Shown piece by piece: positions 6,212 to 9,495 of a stretch of 9,495 nucleotides of DNA. Position numbers and translations under genes: made by a program. How positions within the stretch are numbered: position 1 is the stretch's first letter; every line of letters starts with the position of its first letter. The notes below the pieces were generated by a model. That model was not told the DNA's origin, did not search any database, and saw only the letters and a list, made by a program, of their open reading frames with translations. This DNA is from an uncultured Treponema sp. (lineage in GTDB: Bacteria > Spirochaetota > Spirochaetia > Treponematales > Treponemataceae): positions 1-9,495 of the forward strand of contig CALFIX010000009.1 of assembly GCA_937877515.1 (NCBI GenBank), given 5' to 3'.

Positions 6212-7342
6212 ATGAAAAAAGTATTGGTCTGTAAGGAAAAAGACGAGCGCGAAACCCGCGTGGCTCTTGTTCCTGATGACATTAAAAAATTGACCGGAAT
6301 GGGCTTTGAAATCAAAGTAGTTTCTGGTGCTGGTGTAAAAAGTGGTTTTTCTGACGAAGCCTACAAAACGGTGGGTGCTGCAATTGTCGCAAAAGAAGAA
6401 GATGCTTACTCGGATAGCGAAATCGTTGTCCGCATCATGAAGCCTGAATCAATTGACGGCATAAAAGAAGGCACATTGCATTTAAGCTACATGGATCCGT
6501 TCAACAACAAGGATTTGCTCGACAGTTTTGCAAAAAAAGGCATTCAGGCAGTTTCTTTGGAAATGATTCCTCGTAGCACTCTTGCTCAGAAAATGGACGT
6601 ACAGTCTAGCCAGACTTCGCTTGCAGGCTATGTGGCTGTTTTGAACGCTGCGGCAAAACTTCCCAAAATCCTTCCGATGATGGTTACTCCTGCCGGTACG
6701 ATTAATCCTGCCCGCGTTTTCATTATTGGCGTTGGTGTTGCAGGTCTTCAGGCAATCGCTACGGCAAAACGCCTGGGTGCCCGCGTTGACGCCTTTGATA
6801 CCCGCCCTGTTGTAGAGGACCAGGTTAAGTCTCTGGGCGCAAACTTTGTTAAAATCGACCTTGGCGAAATGGGTCAGACTGCTCAAGGGTATGCAAAAGA
6901 GCTTACTCCTGAGCAGATTGCAAAGCAGAAGGAAGCACAGGCTAAAGTTTGCGAAAAAGCAAATATCGTAATTACAACGGCAAAAGTTTTTGGCAGAAAG
7001 GCTCCCCGCCTTATCGAAAAGAACGTTCTTGACCGCATGATGCCGGGCTCAATCGTCGTTGATATGGCCTGCTCTACTGGCGGAAACGTTGAGGGCTCTA
7101 AGCTCTTCGAAAACGTTGTCACTGAGAATGGCGTTACAATCATGAGCGGCGACCTGCTTGAGCGTCAGGTTCCTTATGACGCTTCAAAAATGTTCTCTGG
7201 AAACATTACGGCTTTCCTTACCCACGCAGGTTTCTACGACAAGGAAGCAAAAGAGTTCAAGGTGAACATGGAAGACGACATCATGAAGGGCTGCCTTCTC
7301 ACACAGGGCGGTCAGATTATTCATGAGAGGTTCAAGGCGTAA
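6212..7342 (+). CDS. pntAA: NAD(P) transhydrogenase subunit alpha, part 1 (NAD(H)-binding dI)
   Basis: This 376-residue soluble subunit of the proton-translocating nicotinamide nucleotide transhydrogenase binds NAD(H). With the membrane and NADP(H) parts it transfers hydride from NADH to NADP+, driven by the proton gradient. The N-terminus (MKKVLVCKEKDERETRVALV) and the Rossmann segment GVGVAGLQAI (173-182), followed by the acidic strand end DAFDTRP (193-199), match the family. The RQD loop residues that order the hydride-transfer site are present as R121, Q126 and D129, with the same spacing as R127, Q132 and D135 of Rhodospirillum rubrum. The length fits a separate dI subunit; the membrane part is encoded by pntAB downstream. 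The SD AGAGG is 8 bases before the ATG. Only one of 25 Ile codons is ATA, unlike the genes to its left. Confidence 0.95.
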   Translation: MKKVLVCKEKDERETRVALVPDDIKKLTGMGFEIKVVSGAGVKSGFSDEAYKTVGAAIVAKEEDAYSDSEIVVRIMKPESIDGIKEGTLHLSYMDPFNNKDLLDSFAKKGIQAVSLEMIPRSTLAQKMDVQSSQTSLAGYVAVLNAAAKLPKILPMMVTPAGTINPARVFIIGVGVAGLQAIATAKRLGARVDAFDTRPVVEDQVKSLGANFVKIDLGEMGQTAQGYAKELTPEQIAKQKEAQAKVCEKANIVITTAKVFGRKAPRLIEKNVLDRMMPGSIVVDMACSTGGNVEGSKLFENVVTENGVTIMSGDLLERQVPYDASKMFSGNITAFLTHAGFYDKEAKEFKVNMEDDIMKGCLLTQGGQIIHERFKA

Positions 7343-7383
7343 ACGGATTTGAGTAGGGGTTAAAAGGCGAAAGGAAGAAAGAG

Positions 7384-8151
7384 ATGGCTATAATGAAAAA
7401 TGAAATTCCGATTTTGGAATTTGACACAAATCCTGATTCTGTTCTCATGCCAAACCACGAGGAGCTGGAAATCGAGCTTCCTAAAAAGGCTGTGTTTGCT
7501 TTTTTGGGCGATGAAATAGACCGATACGCTGCTTCTCATGGCGCAAAAATTGTTTCGCATTTTGTTTCCACTACGAAAGATTATCCTGTTTACATTGTAA
7601 AAAAAGGAAATGAAAAAATCGCACTTGTGCAAGCTCCTTGTGGGGCTGGTGCTGCGGTTCAGATTTTGGACTGGCTTATTTCTTATGGCTCGCATGAAAT
7701 CATAAGTGCAGGCTCGTGCGGTGTGCTTTCGCCAATGGAAGAAAATGTTTTTCTTGTTCCAAACAAGGCTCTTCGTGATGAAGGCACGTCTTATCATTAT
7801 TTGCCGCCGTCGCGTTTTGTTGAGATTTCAAAAAATGCACGGAAGGCAATAGAAAAGGCTTTGCAAAATCGAAATCTTTCCTATACGGAAGTCGCTACAT
7901 GGTCTACGGATGGATTTTTCAGGGAGACGAAGGAGAAAGTTGAATACAGAAAATCGGAAGGCTGTTCCGTTGTTGAGATGGAATGTTCCGCTCTTGCTGC
8001 CTGTGCGCAAATGCGTGGTGCGGTTTGGGGTGAAATTCTTTTTACGGCAGATACACTTTCTGACACCGAATGTTACGATGAGCGTGACTGGGGTAAAAAG
8101 TCTGTTTCGCTTGCTCTCGAGCTCTGTATGGAATCTGTTCTGAATCTGTGA
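7384..8151 (+). CDS. Nucleoside phosphorylase (PNP/uridine phosphorylase family)
   Basis: This 255-residue protein belongs to the PNP_UDP_1 family, which splits nucleosides with phosphate into a free base and ribose 1-phosphate. Features seen: VQAPCGAGAAVQILDWLI (phosphate/ribose site region), IISAGSCGVL (the central Gly-rich strand), STDGFFRE, and VVEMECSALAACAQMRG, whose Met-Glu is the ribose-binding signature. The 2'-/3'-hydroxyl contact is expected from that Glu. LFTADTLSD near the C-terminus carries acidic residues where purine-type members have theirs, so I cannot say whether uridine or a purine nucleoside is the substrate. The ATG at 7384 has AGGA (7372-7375) 8 bases upstream; an alternative ATG at 7393 would be too far from it. 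The gene sits 41 bp after pntAA and interrupts the usual pntAA-pntAB order. Its Ile codon use (4 ATA of 14) lies between the two groups of genes here. Confidence 0.85.
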   Translation: MAIMKNEIPILEFDTNPDSVLMPNHEELEIELPKKAVFAFLGDEIDRYAASHGAKIVSHFVSTTKDYPVYIVKKGNEKIALVQAPCGAGAAVQILDWLISYGSHEIISAGSCGVLSPMEENVFLVPNKALRDEGTSYHYLPPSRFVEISKNARKAIEKALQNRNLSYTEVATWSTDGFFRETKEKVEYRKSEGCSVVEMECSALAACAQMRGAVWGEILFTADTLSDTECYDERDWGKKSVSLALELCMESVLNL

Positions 8152-8174
8152 GATTTTCGGGAATTGCTTGAAAA

Positions 8175-8346
8175 GGCAGAGCGTTAGGGATTGTAGCACC
8201 TGCGAAGCAGTACCAGAGCAAGCAAAGCTTGCGGCGGTATGAAGCGAAAGCGGAAGTGCGAAAAGCCCGACCGTGCGAGTTTTGGAACAAAACTCGTGAA
8301 GCAACCTCTGGTTGCGACGAACGCCCTTCTGTGCAAAGGACAGAAG
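8175..8346. repeat. Multi-hairpin structured element inside the pnt operon
   Basis: Most of this stretch can pair. An outer stem GCGTT (8181-8185) with AACGC (8320-8324) encloses: GGG/CCC (8187-8189, 8266-8268); GCAC/GTGC (8196-8199, 8256-8259); CTGC-GAA-GCAG (8200-8210); TACC/GGTA (8211-8214, 8236-8239) around GCAAGC-AAA-GCTTGC (8218-8232); a short GCGAAAGC; a nine-pair hairpin at 8276-8296 with a GAA loop; and GCAACC-TCT-GGTTGC (8301-8315). A seven-pair hairpin CTTCTGT/ACAGAAG (8326-8332, 8340-8346) follows. Four stems share three-base loops, and TGAAGC occurs at 8240 and 8297. It is GC-richer than its surroundings. It may be a dispersed repeat inserted in the operon or a structured RNA; no known RNA class is recognised. 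No translated gene is supported here. Confidence 0.6.
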
Positions 8347-8369
8347 AAGTAAATGCATGTGAAAATGGA

Positions 8370-8448
8370 TTGTGGGACGCAGGCAAAAATTAAGGAGGGC
8401 TCCCGTGAGGGAAGATTCCTTGATTTTTGCCGTCGCTGGGCCCCGCAA
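8370..8448 (+). promoter_or_regulatory. Long hairpin in the leader of pntAB
   Basis: GGCAAAAATTAAGGA (8382-8396) pairs continuously over 15 positions (one U-G) with TCCTTGATTTTTGCC (8417-8431). Inside, TCCC/GGGA (8401-8404, 8409-8412) closes a GTGA loop of the GNRA type. Outside, TTGTGGG (8370-8376) pairs with CCCGCAA (8442-8448), seven pairs with one wobble. The structure ends 12 bases before the pntAB SD (AAGGAG, 8460-8465). No U-tract follows, so it is not an ordinary terminator. It could mark an RNA processing site, set expression of pntAB relative to the upstream genes, or be the second half of the inserted repeat. Confidence 0.6.
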
Positions 8449-8474
8449 GACAGTTTCACAAGGAGTTAATTTTT

Positions 8475-8768
8475 ATGGATATAATGTTAATTTTCGTTTT
8501 TGTAATCGCGGCTTTTTTAGGCTTGGAGCTGATTGCAAAGGTTCCTTCACAGCTGCACACGCCGCTTATGTCAGGAACAAACGCTATTTCTGGTATCACT
8601 ATTGTAGGTGCCATTTCTATCACTGCCGCTGCCGTTAAGATTGGCGGAAAAGTTGGAGCTGTTTTGGGCTTTCTTGCTATTGTTTTTGCGACTATCAATG
8701 TTATTGGCGGTTACATGGTTACTGACAGAATGCTTGGTATGTTCAAGAAAAAGGATTCTAAAAAGTAG
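8475..8768 (+). CDS. pntAB: NAD(P) transhydrogenase subunit alpha, part 2 (membrane domain)
   Basis: This 97-residue, very hydrophobic protein begins MDIMLIFVFVIAAFLG and has about three transmembrane helices (near residues 2-20, 33-53 and 58-80). It ends in a basic tail FKKKDSKK. KVPSQLHTPLMSGTNAISG (about 22-40) is the typical loop of the alpha-subunit membrane part in enzymes with split alpha chains. It contributes dII helices to the proton channel with PntB. The start is ATG 8475, with AGGAG (8461-8465) 9 bases before it; a longer reading from TTG 8427 would run through the leader hairpin and has no family support. pntB starts 12 bp after its stop. Confidence 0.93.
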   Translation: MDIMLIFVFVIAAFLGLELIAKVPSQLHTPLMSGTNAISGITIVGAISITAAAVKIGGKVGAVLGFLAIVFATINVIGGYMVTDRMLGMFKKKDSKK

Positions 8769-8780
8769 GAGATATGAGAG

Positions 8781-9495
8781 ATGAACGACACATTGATTAA
8801 AATTCTTTACATGATTTCTTGTATCTTCTTTATCCGCGGCATTAAATTGCTCGGAAAGACTGATACGGCCAGAAAGGGAAATTTGCTTTCTGCAGTCGGT
8901 ATGCTCATTGCAGTTATTACCGTTTTAATTCAAAAAGATGTTATGAGTGCTTTCTCTACGGATGCGGCGGCTTGGGGCGGAAATCCTCTCCTTTCTAATG
9001 GTTACTGCTGGATTATCGCGGCTGTTCTTATCGGTACGGTTATCGGTGCAATCTGGTCAAAGAAAGTTCAGATGACTGGAATGCCTGAACTGGTTGCTTT
9101 GTTCAACGGTTTCGGTGGTCTTTCTTCACTTCTCGTTGCCTTGACACAGTACATCGCTTCTCCTAAAGGTGACTACTTCACAGCTGTTTCTCTCGGCCTT
9201 ACAATCGCAATCGGTGCGGTGGCTTTTACAGGCTCACTCGTTGCCTGGGGCAAATTGAGCGGAAAAATGACTTTCAAGGGCTGGGTAATTCCTGCAAAGA
9301 ATGCGGTAAACGCTGTTCTCTGCGTGCTCGGCTTGGTCTCAATCATCGCTTACTCATTCTTCACTTCTGAAAATCCGTTTGGATTCGCAGAAATCGAAAA
9401 ATGCGGCGTAATCGCTTGTACGGCAATCTTCCTCCTTTTGGGCTTCACAATGGTTATCCCAATCGGTGGCGGTGACATGCCGGTTATCATCTCAT
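8781..9495 (+). CDS. pntB: NAD(P) transhydrogenase subunit beta, N-terminal part (cut by window end)
   Basis: An open frame of 238 codons runs from ATG 8781 to the end of the window. It begins MNDTLIKILYMISCIFFIRG and is a polytopic membrane protein with about six or more hydrophobic helices. Family motifs are SKKVQMTGMPELVALFNGFG, AFTGSLVAWGKLSGKM and, at the cut, IPIGGGDMPVIIS, corresponding to the conserved IGGADMPVVIS. PntB carries the rest of the proton-channel membrane domain (dII) and the NADP(H)-binding dIII, which lies beyond the window. The SD AGGAG (8767-8771) overlaps the pntAB stop and is 9 bases before the ATG, so the two genes are tightly coupled. Confidence 0.95.
   Translation, partial: MNDTLIKILYMISCIFFIRGIKLLGKTDTARKGNLLSAVGMLIAVITVLIQKDVMSAFSTDAAAWGGNPLLSNGYCWIIAAVLIGTVIGAIWSKKVQMTGMPELVALFNGFGGLSSLLVALTQYIASPKGDYFTAVSLGLTIAIGAVAFTGSLVAWGKLSGKMTFKGWVIPAKNAVNAVLCVLGLVSIIAYSFFTSENPFGFAEIEKCGVIACTAIFLLLGFTMVIPIGGGDMPVIIS

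Noticed and set aside
6482..7143. Two minus-strand open frames antisense to pntAA
   Set aside because: pntAA is unambiguous over its full length; these are mirror frames without start signals.
7360..7797. Minus-strand open frame of 145 codons antisense to the phosphorylase gene
   Set aside because: Its composition follows from the sense codons and no protein family features are visible.
7828..8448. Long minus-strand open frame (about 206 codons) across the nucleoside phosphorylase gene and the hairpin region
   Set aside because: It is antisense to a clear gene, has a low-complexity Cys/Phe/Arg-rich product, has no SD or promoter, and crosses the structured element.
8427..8474. TTG at 8427 as start of pntAB
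   Set aside because: It lies within the 3' arm of the leader hairpin with no SD; ATG 8475 has AGGAG at proper distance and gives the normal hydrophobic N-terminus.
8405..8638. A GTG-started 77-codon frame preceded by AAGGAGG (8392-8398) at 6 bases
   Set aside because: The SD and start lie inside the long hairpin, and the frame runs through the leader and overlaps pntAB out of frame. The product is rich in Arg, Phe and Cys with no recognisable fold, and pntAB is certain. The SD match is noted as a possible decoy only.

Overview
The window looks like a moderately low-GC spirochaete chromosome, most likely a gut or rumen Treponema. The reasons are short lipoproteins with relaxed spirochaete-type lipoboxes (FSC), the S21 and L28 ribosomal proteins, several unnamed families with a treponemal feel, and a split proton-translocating transhydrogenase. 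The genus is inferred from sequence character only; no search was run.

Left part (1-2313). The 3' end of rpsU (ribosomal protein S21) stops at a clear terminator. Next come a secreted or lipid-anchored phosphodiester-glycosidase-family protein and, 44 bp later, a PhnP-like metallo-beta-lactamase-fold hydrolase. These converge on rpmB (L28, minus strand), which has a near-consensus sigma-70 promoter. The two transcription units share one hairpin terminator.

Middle part (2314-5981). A small TPR-type lipoprotein converges on a secreted von Willebrand factor A (VWA) protein. The lipoprotein's terminator lies inside the last codons of the VWA gene. Its start region carries an inverted repeat that either covers the promoter or brings a distant Shine-Dalgarno (SD) sequence next to the start codon. 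Diverging from the VWA gene is a two-gene operon: an unrecognised helical protein of 368 residues and an XRE-cupin regulator. Its strong promoter has a palindrome at the predicted transcription start.

Right part (5982-9495). A 131-bp element made almost entirely of hairpins, with 16-bp terminal inverted repeats, sits just after the regulator gene and looks like a miniature mobile or REP-type repeat. The pnt operon follows: pntAA (NAD-binding dI), a nucleoside phosphorylase, a 323-bp gap, pntAB (membrane part of alpha) and pntB (cut by the window end). PntAA, PntAB and PntB together would form the proton-pumping NAD(P) transhydrogenase. The gap is not empty. It holds a multi-hairpin domain closed by a GCGTT/AACGC stem (about 8181-8346), then a long hairpin with a 15-bp core stem (8370-8448) just before the pntAB ribosome-binding site. 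Isoleucine codon use changes sharply between the genes left and right of the 131-bp element.

No tRNA, CRISPR array, transposase or phage gene was seen. The most unusual material is non-coding: the two intergenic structured elements and the SD/hairpin arrangement at 2466-2506.
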